DNA of 8,838 nt. It comes from an uncultured Alistipes sp. (GTDB lineage Bacteria > Bacteroidota > Bacteroidia > Bacteroidales > Rikenellaceae). Numbering within the stretch: position 1 is the stretch's first letter; each line of letters begins with the position of its first letter. The position numbers and the translations under genes are program-made. Positions 1-7,656 of this stretch are shown piece by piece. The stretch is taken from NCBI GenBank assembly GCA_947174295.1, contig CAMWIG010000079.1:1-8838 (forward strand). The letters run 5' to 3'. The notes under the pieces are model-generated. The model did no database searches and had not been told where the DNA came from. It saw only the letters and a list, made by a program, of their open reading frames with translations.

Positions 1-108
1 GGCTTGTCCGCAAACGGGTCGGGGGTCTCGGAGCAGACAGTGCGGAACTGGTGCGGCGCAGAGAACGAAAAGTGTCGGGCCGCGGCCGCAGAGAGCTATT
101 TCGCATGA
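1..108 (+). CDS. 3' end of an unidentified upstream gene (partial)
   Basis: Frame 1 is open from the window edge to a TGA at 106-108 and gives a 35-residue C-terminal tail. This frame was chosen because its third codon positions are mostly G or C, as in the genes downstream. The other two forward frames give arginine-rich or uneven peptides. Base composition also drops sharply to AT-rich right after this stop, as expected at a gene end. The tail contains GVSEQTVRNW, which resembles the recognition half of a helix-turn-helix, but the fragment is too short to name a family. PUL regulators often sit beside susC, so a regulator is possible; that is inference only. It could also be GC-rich non-coding DNA. 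Confidence 0.35.
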   Translation, partial: GLSANGSGVSEQTVRNWCGAENEKCRAAAAESYFA

Positions 109-137
109 TTATTTAAGCATGTTGCAAGATTATTTAA
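103..137 (+). repeat. 14-bp direct repeat upstream of the susC-like gene, candidate operator
   Basis: GCATGATTATTTAA (103-116) recurs as GCAAGATTATTTAA (124-137), with 13 of 14 bases identical. The copies start exactly 21 bp apart, about two helical turns, so a dimeric protein could contact both on one DNA face. The first copy overlaps the stop codon of the putative upstream gene. The second ends 22 bp before the -7 element, that is, over or next to the expected -33 region. This position is typical for an activator of a PUL operon. The regulator is unknown. Confidence 0.45.
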
Positions 138-159
138 AGTTCGGCAGGGGTAATATACT

Positions 160-167
160 TAATTTTG
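160..167 (+). promoter_or_regulatory. Bacteroidetes-type -7 promoter element for the PUL operon
   Basis: TAATTTTG matches the Bacteroidetes primary sigma -7 consensus TAnnTTTG at every defined base. No good TTTG lies at the usual 19-21 bp upstream distance. The nearest T-rich stretch is TTTA at 133-136, inside the second direct repeat. A weak -33 element fits a promoter that needs an activator. Transcription would start near 173-175, leaving a leader of about 130 nt before the ATG at 303. Confidence 0.5.
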
Positions 168-248
168 TGATGCGAAAAAATGTTTTACTTTAAAGAAGTG
201 CCTATGCCAATATCGTCTATCTCGAAAACTCGTTGACGGGAAGCGCGG

Positions 249-262
249 GATGCTTCGGCATC
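249..262 (+). promoter_or_regulatory. cUUCGg hairpin in the leader of the susC-like mRNA
   Basis: GATGC (249-253), TTCG (254-257) and GCATC (258-262) form a perfect 5-bp stem closed by a C-G pair around UUCG, a very stable tetraloop. It lies about 40 nt before the susC-like start codon. No T-run follows, so it is not an intrinsic terminator. It could protect or shape the leader or affect translation, but a role is inferred only. Confidence 0.4.
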
Positions 263-302
263 ATCGGCTCCGAACCTATTTAAAAACTCCAAACTTTATT
301 CT

Positions 303-3300
303 ATGAATCTTAAACATCTACTATTCGCATGTCTGATATGCGGCTTGTGCGGCTTCTCGGCCCCGGCGTATGCCGATACGGCGGGCGGCGGCAGTGCTGC
401 GGCAGCCTCGCCGTCCTCGGACAAGCACGTGATTACCGGCCGGGTCGTGGACGCTTCGACCAACGAACCGATCATCGGCGCCAATGTCATCGAAAACGGC
501 ACTCAGAACGGTGCGGCGACCGGTGCCGACGGCAGCTTCTCGCTGCGTGTCGGAAAGAGAGCGTCGCTCAATGTCTCCTACGTGGGATACAAACCCAGGA
601 CCGTCGACGTGAGCAGCGCCACCGACATAGTCGTAAAACTCGAATCCGACGACATGTTGGAAGAGGTCGTCGTGGTCGGTGCCGGCTCGCAGAAGAAAAT
701 CTCGATTACGGGAGCCATCACATCCGTCGCAGGCGACGATTTGAAGTTCCCCTCGTCGTCGCTGACGTCGGGTCTGGCAGGAAAGCTGGCCGGCGTGATT
801 TCGATGACGACCTCCGGCGAACCCGGAGCCACGACCGACTTCTACATCCGCGGCGTCGGAACATTCGGCGGCCGGGCCACGCCGCTCATCCTGCTCGACG
901 ACGTCGAAATATCGTCGGGCGACCTGAACCGCATTCCGGCCGAGACCATCGAGAGCGTCACAATCCTCAAAGACGCTTCGGCTACGGCAATCTACGGTGT
1001 GCGCGGCGCCAACGGCGTGATGCTGGTGACGACCAAGAAGGGCTCGGAGAATACGCGCGCCAAGGTCGGCGTGACCATCGAAAATTCGTTCGTACAGCCG
1101 ATGCGATTCCCGAAGTTCGTCGACGGCGCCACGTGGATGGAGCTCTACAACGAGGGCATGCTCGCCCGCGGCGCCGAAAACCCCAAGTATACGGTGCAGG
1201 ATATAGAGATGACACGCAGCCATAAGGCTCCTTATATATATCCCGACGTGAACTGGCAGGACGTGCTCTTCCGCGACTTCAACATGAACCAGCGCGCCAA
1301 TGTCAACATCTCGGGCGGCGGAAACAGGGCGACCTACTACATGAGCCTCAATTTCAACCACGATACGGGTATCGTGAACGCTCCGAGCGACTACTACTTC
1401 AACAACAATATCCGCAATTACAGCTACAACTTCCAGAACAACATCTCCTACAAGCTCACCTCCTCGACGACGGTCGACCTGCACCTCAACGCGCAGATGG
1501 GTTCGAGCCGCGGCCCCGCCGAAGGCGCTTCGAAGCTGTTCGACTACATGCTGGCGGCAAACCCGGTGCAGTTCCCGGTGCTCTACCCGTCGATGCCGGG
1601 CGATACGCATCTCCGATTCGGTAACGCATCGTTCAAAGGCAACGAGCTCTACACCAACCCCTACGCCTGCATGTTAGACGACCAGGCGCAGTACAATTAC
1701 AGCACGATAAACGTGTCGCTGAAACTCGACCAGAAACTCGATTTCATCACCAAAGGCCTCTCCGTGGCCGGACTGGTGAACTGGAAGAGCTACGCCAACA
1801 AGGTATATGTCCAGGGTCTGAATCCGACGTATTACACCGTGACGCCCAACAGCTGGTCGCCCGAAAATCCGATGTGGTTCGAGACTCAGACCGTGGGTTC
1901 GATAGGCGACGAGTACGTGTGGGAGAAGTGGAACAACGGCAGCGACCCCAACTCCGACCAGACGTTCTATTTCGACGCGCGACTGATGTACAACCGTTCG
2001 TTCGGACGCCACAACCTGAGCGCACTGCTTATGTACATGATGCGCGAATTCCGCCCCGGACGCGATGTCAACAACGTCGCCAAGGAGCGTCTGCAACGAA
2101 ATCAGGGTCTGTCGGGCCGTGCGACATACGACTACGACCAGCGATATTTCGTGGAGTTCAACTTCGGCTACAACGGTACGGAGCGTCTGCCGAAAAACAG
2201 CCGCTTCGAGTTCTTCCCCGCCGTGTCGTTCGGCTGGGTGCCGAGTAACGAGAAGTTCTGGGAGCCCGTGAAGGACTACGTCGACTATCTGAAACTCCGC
2301 GGCTCCTACGGTCTGGTCGGCAGCGACGGTTTCGACGACGCCAACGGCTCGCGCCACTTCGTGTACTTCGACCAGGTGGTTATCAACGGCGGCGGATGGT
2401 ACGCCACCGGCCCGTCGGTCGACAACTCGTTCTCGTTCGTCGGTCCGGCCGTCAACGGATACGCCAGCAGCAACATCCACTGGGAGCGCGTGAAGAAGCT
2501 CGACGTCGGCTTCGACCTCTCGCTCTTCCGTCAGATAAACGTAACGTTCGACTACTTCCGCGACAAGCGCGACCGCATCATGATGATGCGCGCCAACTGG
2601 CCCGAAATATTCGGTTACTTCAACGCCGTGCCGTGGGGTCAGGTGGGCAAGGCCGAGAACCGCGGTTACGAGTTCAGCGTGGGCTGGAACCGTAACTTCG
2701 GCAAGGACTGGACCATAGACCTGCGCTTCAACTTCACCTACACCCAGAACAAGTTCGTCGAGCGCGACGAGCCCAACTACACCTACCCGTGGCAGTACAA
2801 GCGCGGTCTGCCGATGGACGGCTTCCGCTGGGACGGCTACATAGCCGAGGGTCTGTTCACGAGCGAGGAGGAGATTGCGAACAGCCCGACGCAGCTGCTC
2901 GGCAGCGCTCCGCGCGTGGGCGATATCAAGTACCGCGACCTGAACGGCGACGGCGTGATTACATCGGACGACATGACGCTAATCTCCGAATACGGAACCT
3001 CGCCGCGAATACAGTACGGTATCGGCCTCAACCTGCGCTGGCGCAAGTGGGATTTCGGCATATTCATGAACGGCTCGGGCAACCGAACCATCATGTGCGG
3101 CAACAGCGTGACTCCGTTCGGCGAGAAGAACAACAACATCATGCAGTTCATAGCCGACAACCGCTGGTCGGAGGCCAATCCCGACCCCAATGCCGCCTAT
3201 CCGCGTCTGGGCATATCGCACGCCGATGTGGCCAACAACACCGTGCTGAGCTCCTACTGGCTGCGCAACGGGCGTTTCATCCGTCTGAAAACCGTCGAAC

Positions 3301-3449
3301 TCGGTTACAACTTCAAGTACGGACGCGTCTATGTCAACGGCGACAATCTGGCTGTGTGGAGCCCGTTCGATTTGTGGGACCCCGAGCTGAACTGGAACAC
3401 CTATCCGTTGCAGAGAACCGTCACACTCGGTTTGCAGCTGAAATTCTAA
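303..3449 (+). CDS. SusC/RagA-family TonB-dependent outer-membrane transporter
   Basis: This 1048-residue protein is predicted to be an outer-membrane barrel that imports oligosaccharides using TonB energy, capped by the SusD partner encoded next. Residues 1-24 form a signal peptide ending AYA. Residues 43-114 are a carboxypeptidase-D-like regulatory domain (GRVVDASTNEPIIGANV, then VSYVGYKP). A TonB-box-like segment (LEEVVVVGAG) covers about 119-128. The plug follows at about 134-250 with family hallmarks YIRGVGTFGG, ILLDD, ILKDASATAIYG and RGANGVMLVTTKKG. The rest is the beta-barrel, with the common acidic loop DLNGDGVITSDD near 879-890 and a terminal phenylalanine (LQLKF). The length is usual for SusC. 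The ATG at 303 is preferred because it starts directly at the signal peptide, and the in-frame upstream extension is blocked by TGA at 234-236. No Shine-Dalgarno is present, only an AT-rich upstream stretch, as usual in the phylum. The substrate cannot be read from the sequence. Confidence 0.96.
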   Translation: MNLKHLLFACLICGLCGFSAPAYADTAGGGSAAAASPSSDKHVITGRVVDASTNEPIIGANVIENGTQNGAATGADGSFSLRVGKRASLNVSYVGYKPRTVDVSSATDIVVKLESDDMLEEVVVVGAGSQKKISITGAITSVAGDDLKFPSSSLTSGLAGKLAGVISMTTSGEPGATTDFYIRGVGTFGGRATPLILLDDVEISSGDLNRIPAETIESVTILKDASATAIYGVRGANGVMLVTTKKGSENTRAKVGVTIENSFVQPMRFPKFVDGATWMELYNEGMLARGAENPKYTVQDIEMTRSHKAPYIYPDVNWQDVLFRDFNMNQRANVNISGGGNRATYYMSLNFNHDTGIVNAPSDYYFNNNIRNYSYNFQNNISYKLTSSTTVDLHLNAQMGSSRGPAEGASKLFDYMLAANPVQFPVLYPSMPGDTHLRFGNASFKGNELYTNPYACMLDDQAQYNYSTINVSLKLDQKLDFITKGLSVAGLVNWKSYANKVYVQGLNPTYYTVTPNSWSPENPMWFETQTVGSIGDEYVWEKWNNGSDPNSDQTFYFDARLMYNRSFGRHNLSALLMYMMREFRPGRDVNNVAKERLQRNQGLSGRATYDYDQRYFVEFNFGYNGTERLPKNSRFEFFPAVSFGWVPSNEKFWEPVKDYVDYLKLRGSYGLVGSDGFDDANGSRHFVYFDQVVINGGGWYATGPSVDNSFSFVGPAVNGYASSNIHWERVKKLDVGFDLSLFRQINVTFDYFRDKRDRIMMMRANWPEIFGYFNAVPWGQVGKAENRGYEFSVGWNRNFGKDWTIDLRFNFTYTQNKFVERDEPNYTYPWQYKRGLPMDGFRWDGYIAEGLFTSEEEIANSPTQLLGSAPRVGDIKYRDLNGDGVITSDDMTLISEYGTSPRIQYGIGLNLRWRKWDFGIFMNGSGNRTIMCGNSVTPFGEKNNNIMQFIADNRWSEANPDPNAAYPRLGISHADVANNTVLSSYWLRNGRFIRLKTVELGYNFKYGRVYVNGDNLAVWSPFDLWDPELNWNTYPLQRTVTLGLQLKF

Positions 3450-3471
3450 ACCGTAAAATACGACAGAGATT

Positions 3472-5478
3472 ATGAAATCCATTATAAAATCAATATTGGC
3501 GGCAACAGCACTGCTGACGGGCGTTTCGGCGTGCGATTATCTCGACGTGGCACCTGCCAAGCAGCCTACGTTCGAGGATGCCATGAAAGACAAGGCGCAT
3601 GTCGAGGGCTGGATATACTCCTGCTACAAGACCGTCGGCACCACCGCGCCGGGCAACCGCCGCAACGAAGAGACCGCCGCCGACGAGTTCGTCGTGCCCA
3701 AGGCGTGGGTGGGCAGTTACTTCGGCAATATCGCCAACGCTACGATAAGCCCCTCGACGAACCAGCGTCAGCGCTGGCGCGAGCTCTACGGAACCATCGG
3801 CCACGTGCATCTGTTCCTGCGCGAGCTCGAACGTCAGAACCCTTCGTTCCTGACCTCCGCGGAGAAGGAGCTCTACCGTGCGCATGCCGACTTCATCAAG
3901 GCGTTCAACTACTACAAGCTGTTGTTCTGGTACGGCCCGGTGCCCATCGTCGACGAGTATGCGGGTTCAGACCTGACGATGGACCGTTTCCCCGGCCGTT
4001 CGCACTTCGACTATTGCGTGGACTACATCGTGAGTCTGCTCGACAGGGCAGCCGCCTGCGAATACATGCCCGAGGGCTATGAGATGAACGAGACCTACGG
4101 CCGTGCGAACAAGACCGTCTGCGCCGCACTCAAAGCGCGCGTGCTGCTCTACGCCGCTTCGCCGCTGTGGAACGGCGAGTTTCCCTATCCCGAGTGGCAG
4201 AACACTTCGTTCGAGACTCCCGGCTACGGCCGCGAGCTGGTGAGCCGCACGTTCGACGTCGAGAAGTGGAAGCGCGCCAGGAAGGCGTGCGAGGAAGCTA
4301 TCGAAATAGCGACGCGCAACGGCCGCCGCATGCTCGACATCGAGGATGCCAAGACCATGGCCAAGAACAACCTCCTGCCTGCCGGCCAGCAGACCGGATG
4401 CTGGATTCCCGGCGTCGACGTATCGACCGAAGAGGGCGAGGAGTTCGCCTACCGCGTGATGCTCATGCGTTATATCAACGCGTCGAACGAGATGGACGGC
4501 AACCACGAGATGATTTTCGCGACCAACGACAACGGTCTGGGCAACGATGCCCAGGGCACGAAGGAGAATGTCATATCGTCACTGCCGCGCCGCGTGATTC
4601 AGGCCAACGGCGGCGGCTGGCGCGAGGGTTACTGCGGAGTCTGCCCCACGCTGAATGCCGTGGAGGCCTTCTACACCAAGGACGGAAAACTGCCGAAGAA
4701 CGACCCGGCATTCACGCCCGAAAGCGAGTGGCTGCTCTCGGCCGGCGTGGCGAAGGGCGACGAGGCGCGACCCGAAATCATCAACCTCAATGTCGGCCGC
4801 GAACCGCGCTTCTATGCGTGGATAAACTTCGACGGCTGCGATATCGGCCCGCGCCTGGTCAACGGCCAGCCGCTGCGTCTGAACCTGCGCAGCTCGGAGC
4901 TGTCGGGTTACACGACTTCGGCCGGAAACAACCTCTGCCAGACTGGTTATCTGTGCAACAAGTGGATTGCTCCTAAAATAGAGTGGACGGGCAATTCGAA
5001 CGATATTCCCAACTTCCTGTGGTCGGTAATCCGCATGGCGGAGCTCTACCTCAATCTGGCCGAGTGCTATGCCGAGCTTTACATGCACGGCGACGGTGCG
5101 GCGTTGACCGATGCGCTCGATAATCTGAATGTCGTCCGCCGCCGGGCCGGAATTCCCGAACTTACGGCGGCCGACTGCGGAAACGACATGTCGATTCGCG
5201 ACTGGGTGCGCGCCGAGCGCCGCAACGAGCTCTTCATGGAGGGACATCGTTTCTACGACCTGCGCCGCTGGGTGGTGGCCGACAAATATCTGGCTGCCGG
5301 CGTTCGCGAGGGTCTCGACTCGTTCGTGGGCAAGACGATGAATCCGTCGATCGAGGAGTTCAACCGCCGCGTGAAGGTCGACGGCGACTACGCATGGGAC
5401 AACCGTCTCTACCTGCTGCCCGTCGACGGCGACGACATTTACAAGAACCCGCAGATGGTACAGGCTCCGGGGTATTAA
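3472..5478 (+). CDS. SusD/RagB-family outer-membrane glycan-binding lipoprotein
   Basis: This 668-residue surface lipoprotein is predicted to form the lid of the SusC barrel and bind the incoming glycan. The start gives a lipoprotein signal (MKSIIKSILAATALL) with lipobox VSAC; Cys21 would be lipidated. The N-terminal SusD-like region has KAFNYYKLLFWYGPVPIVDE, and near residue 209 YGRANKTVCAALKARVLLY, a conserved tetratricopeptide-like helix pair. The C-terminal SusD domain has RMAELYLNLAECYAE from 521 and the strong hallmark ERRNELFMEGHRFYDLRRW from 582. It starts 22 bp after the susC-like stop, so the two are almost certainly co-transcribed. It is longer than the archetype SusD (about 550 residues), but many family members are this size. 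There is no frameshift or missing hallmark. The bound glycan is unknown. Confidence 0.95.
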   Translation: MKSIIKSILAATALLTGVSACDYLDVAPAKQPTFEDAMKDKAHVEGWIYSCYKTVGTTAPGNRRNEETAADEFVVPKAWVGSYFGNIANATISPSTNQRQRWRELYGTIGHVHLFLRELERQNPSFLTSAEKELYRAHADFIKAFNYYKLLFWYGPVPIVDEYAGSDLTMDRFPGRSHFDYCVDYIVSLLDRAAACEYMPEGYEMNETYGRANKTVCAALKARVLLYAASPLWNGEFPYPEWQNTSFETPGYGRELVSRTFDVEKWKRARKACEEAIEIATRNGRRMLDIEDAKTMAKNNLLPAGQQTGCWIPGVDVSTEEGEEFAYRVMLMRYINASNEMDGNHEMIFATNDNGLGNDAQGTKENVISSLPRRVIQANGGGWREGYCGVCPTLNAVEAFYTKDGKLPKNDPAFTPESEWLLSAGVAKGDEARPEIINLNVGREPRFYAWINFDGCDIGPRLVNGQPLRLNLRSSELSGYTTSAGNNLCQTGYLCNKWIAPKIEWTGNSNDIPNFLWSVIRMAELYLNLAECYAELYMHGDGAALTDALDNLNVVRRRAGIPELTAADCGNDMSIRDWVRAERRNELFMEGHRFYDLRRWVVADKYLAAGVREGLDSFVGKTMNPSIEEFNRRVKVDGDYAWDNRLYLLPVDGDDIYKNPQMVQAPGY

Positions 5479-5500
5479 TCTATCAAAAGCTAAGTATTAT

Positions 5501-7579
5501 ATGAAACATACGATTAAAAGAGGATTATCCGCCGCGCTGCTGGCCATGGCGTTCGCAGCCTGCGATTCGGAGTACGATCTGCAAACGTTCATACCCGACA
5601 GATATCATGCCGTGGTGAACGTGCAGGACGACACCAACGAGTCGATGAGAATCTACGATACGGGGCTGGACAAGGTCTGCGAATTCACGATTCTGCGCGG
5701 AGGCAGCAACCCTGAGCTGCCGATCGAGGCCGAAGCCGTGCCCATGACGCAGGAGGAGCTGTCGAAGTACGGCGCCGACTACGTGCTGCTGCCCGGAGAG
5801 TACTATACGCTCGACGGCGCAATAGAGATGGCGCCAAAGGTGGGCAGCGACAAGATCACGGTCGCATTTTCGAGTGAGCAGATAACGGCCGTGCGCGAAC
5901 TGAACGCTGCGCTCGAAGAGCCGAAAATCTACTGTCTGGCGCTGAAAGTCGTATCCGACGGCGTGACGGTGTTCGACGACAAGAGCGTTGTCATACGTCG
6001 TCTGGATGTCATGCTGCCCGAGCTGGCGTTCTCGGAGTCGGGCGTGCTGCGGAAGAGACTCTACGACGCCAAGCAGGAGGTGCGGTTCGACTTCGCGGTG
6101 GTGCGCGGCCAGACCGACCTCGAACTGCCCGTAGAGTCGCATCTGGTGTCGCTGTCGCAGGCCGAACTGTCGGATATCGACCCCGGCTACATGCTTATTC
6201 CGGCCGAGTTATACACCCTCTCGTCGAGCGACATCGTGGTGCCGGCCGGCGAGTCGGAGCTGCCGCTCAGCGTGACCTTCTCGGGCGACCAGATTTCGGC
6301 CGTGCGCGAGGCTGCCGCAGCGCAGTCGAAACGGGCGTGTCTGGCCATCAGAATAGAGTCGGACAACGTGTCGGCCGTTGCGGGACGCGATGTGATGCTC
6401 TACGAGATGGAGATTACCCAGCCGGTGCTGCATTTCGAACTCGTGTCGGGTGCAGCGCCCAACAAATACCGTCAGTGGTGGTGGGACAATCGTCACGACG
6501 ACGGTTCGTGGAATCTGACGTGGCCCGACTACAAGACTCCCTGCGCCGATTGCTGGGGCTCGGGCGTGACATTCCGTCTGAGAATGCCCGATGGCATTCA
6601 GAACACGTGGTCTGTAAAGTGCCGCTTCGACTACGATGCGTCGCTCATCGCGGCATACAATGCGTCGGAGGAGAAGATGAACGACGGATTATACGGCGGT
6701 TTGGAGAACTGGCGCAAGGTCAAGACCGACTACGAGGCCCTGCCTTCGGTCGACGACATGGCCTTCTTCGACGCTGCGGGCAACCGCATCGAGGAGATTA
6801 CCATGGAGCCGGGCGTGAACGAGGTGCTGGTGACATACAAGCGCAACACCGGCAGCTTCGACGGTGCGGGAATCTATCTCTGCCCGATTGTGGCCTCCTC
6901 CGACCTGTTCCCCGTCGACGAGGAGAAGTACGTGCTGATGCTTGACGAAATCACGCTGTCCGACAAGACTCTGTGGGAGCCTTATGCGGCCGGCGAGGGC
7001 ACTCTGGCCGCGCTCTACGACGGCAACCGCTGGGGCAACTCGTGGCAGACGTCGTGGTTCCCCGGTTACTGCGACAAGCAGTACGGACAGTATTTTCAGA
7101 TAAACATCTCGTCGTACCAGCCCTCGCACGCCATACGCTTCACTCTCTGGGCCAACGGCGACAACGAGTGGCACTGGAACGAGGCGACGGCACCCCGCGA
7201 GATGAAGGTATTCATCACCTCGGACGCCGTGCCGGCACCTACGGGCAGCTACGATACCGACCGTGAGGTCTACAACGCTCTGACGTGGGTCGAGGTGGCG
7301 CATCTGTGGTGCGATGCTTACAGCGGCCGCAGCTACACCTCTCCGTCGATAGATTTGGGCGGCCGCACGGCGAATGCCATACGTCTGTGCACCTACTCGA
7401 AAGCGGGCGACAGCGCCAGCTACAAGACCAATTCGGGCCCGTTCGAGGGCGACTTCAACCGTGCGCCGTACAACGACCGCGTGCAGTCGACCGTCAACGA
7501 CACCACGTGGTGGAACGGCTGGGAGGATACCTACGGAAACAACATTGTCATTACCGAGCTGAGAATGTACGGCAACTGA
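5501..7579 (+). CDS. Surface lipoprotein in the SusE/F position: DUF1735-like modules plus a discoidin-like C-terminal domain
   Basis: This 692-residue protein is probably a surface glycan-binding protein. Its signal peptide ends AFAAC (lipidated Cys21), followed by DSE, an acidic stretch consistent with surface export in Bacteroidetes. Residues 37-175 and 176-310 are clear duplicates with a period of about 136 residues. Both share RG-x4-ELP-x-E, ELS, YTL, FS-x2-QI-x-AVRE, CLA and SD-x-V at matching places, the pattern of DUF1735 (BT_3987-like) immunoglobulin-like modules. Residues about 370-485 look like a third, more divergent module (AAYN, YEALPSV, EPGVNEVLVTY, IYLCPI). A Trp- and Cys-rich segment lies between them (323-352). 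Residues about 498-692 resemble an F5/8 type C (discoidin/CBM32-like) jelly roll: LYDGN, W-x2-SW, YFQINIS, and a final ITELRMYGN. It starts 22 bp after the SusD-like stop, so it is in the same operon. The domain calls rest on visible motifs, and binding function is inferred from position and architecture. Confidence 0.82.
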   Translation: MKHTIKRGLSAALLAMAFAACDSEYDLQTFIPDRYHAVVNVQDDTNESMRIYDTGLDKVCEFTILRGGSNPELPIEAEAVPMTQEELSKYGADYVLLPGEYYTLDGAIEMAPKVGSDKITVAFSSEQITAVRELNAALEEPKIYCLALKVVSDGVTVFDDKSVVIRRLDVMLPELAFSESGVLRKRLYDAKQEVRFDFAVVRGQTDLELPVESHLVSLSQAELSDIDPGYMLIPAELYTLSSSDIVVPAGESELPLSVTFSGDQISAVREAAAAQSKRACLAIRIESDNVSAVAGRDVMLYEMEITQPVLHFELVSGAAPNKYRQWWWDNRHDDGSWNLTWPDYKTPCADCWGSGVTFRLRMPDGIQNTWSVKCRFDYDASLIAAYNASEEKMNDGLYGGLENWRKVKTDYEALPSVDDMAFFDAAGNRIEEITMEPGVNEVLVTYKRNTGSFDGAGIYLCPIVASSDLFPVDEEKYVLMLDEITLSDKTLWEPYAAGEGTLAALYDGNRWGNSWQTSWFPGYCDKQYGQYFQINISSYQPSHAIRFTLWANGDNEWHWNEATAPREMKVFITSDAVPAPTGSYDTDREVYNALTWVEVAHLWCDAYSGRSYTSPSIDLGGRTANAIRLCTYSKAGDSASYKTNSGPFEGDFNRAPYNDRVQSTVNDTTWWNGWEDTYGNNIVITELRMYGN

Positions 7580-7587
7580 TGTCCAAC

Positions 7588-7641
7588 GAATCCCGCGATG
7601 CGGCGGGGTCGGATTCCGGCCGGCTCCGTCCGCAAAGCGGA
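7588..7641 (+). other. Intergenic inverted repeats between the surface lipoprotein and phosphodiester glycosidase genes
   Basis: The 77-bp gap between the two genes holds two possible hairpins. GAATCC (7588-7593) can pair with GGATTC (7611-7616), and the inside is also self-complementary (CCCGC 7592-7596 with GCGGG 7603-7607, competing for shared bases). A second stem is TCCGC (7629-7633), AAA, GCGGA (7637-7641). The following bases are A-rich on this strand, with no T-run, so a standard rho-independent terminator is not supported. They may be mRNA stability or processing elements within the operon, or simply a result of high GC content. Confidence 0.3.
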
Positions 7642-7656
7642 TAAAAAAGAAACGAT

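Noticed and set aside
76..90. GGCCGCGGCC palindrome (78-87) as a terminator for the upstream gene
   Set aside because: It lies inside the likely coding frame, has no loop and no following T-run, and probably reflects GC-rich codons.
277..285. Third copy of the TATTTAA core near the start codon
   Set aside because: Only about 7 AT-rich bases match the 103-137 repeats, and the flanking bases and phasing differ, so chance is likely.
180..302. N-terminal extension of the SusC-like protein from the ATG at 180
   Set aside because: The frame is the same, but an in-frame TGA at 234-236 blocks it. The ATG at 303 begins directly at a good signal peptide.
100..302. Invertible (phase-variable) promoter
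   Set aside because: I found no inverted repeats flanking the -7 element. The repeats seen are direct, and no recombinase gene is visible.
321..1610. Long minus-strand open frame (429 codons) opposite the susC-like gene
   Set aside because: It is an antisense shadow of a GC3-rich gene. The product is rich in Arg, His and Val with no recognisable domain, while the + strand encodes a complete SusC protein.
1674..2480. Minus-strand open frame (268 codons) within the susC-like gene
   Set aside because: It is fully inside the barrel-coding region, with biased composition typical of antisense frames in high-GC Bacteroidetes.
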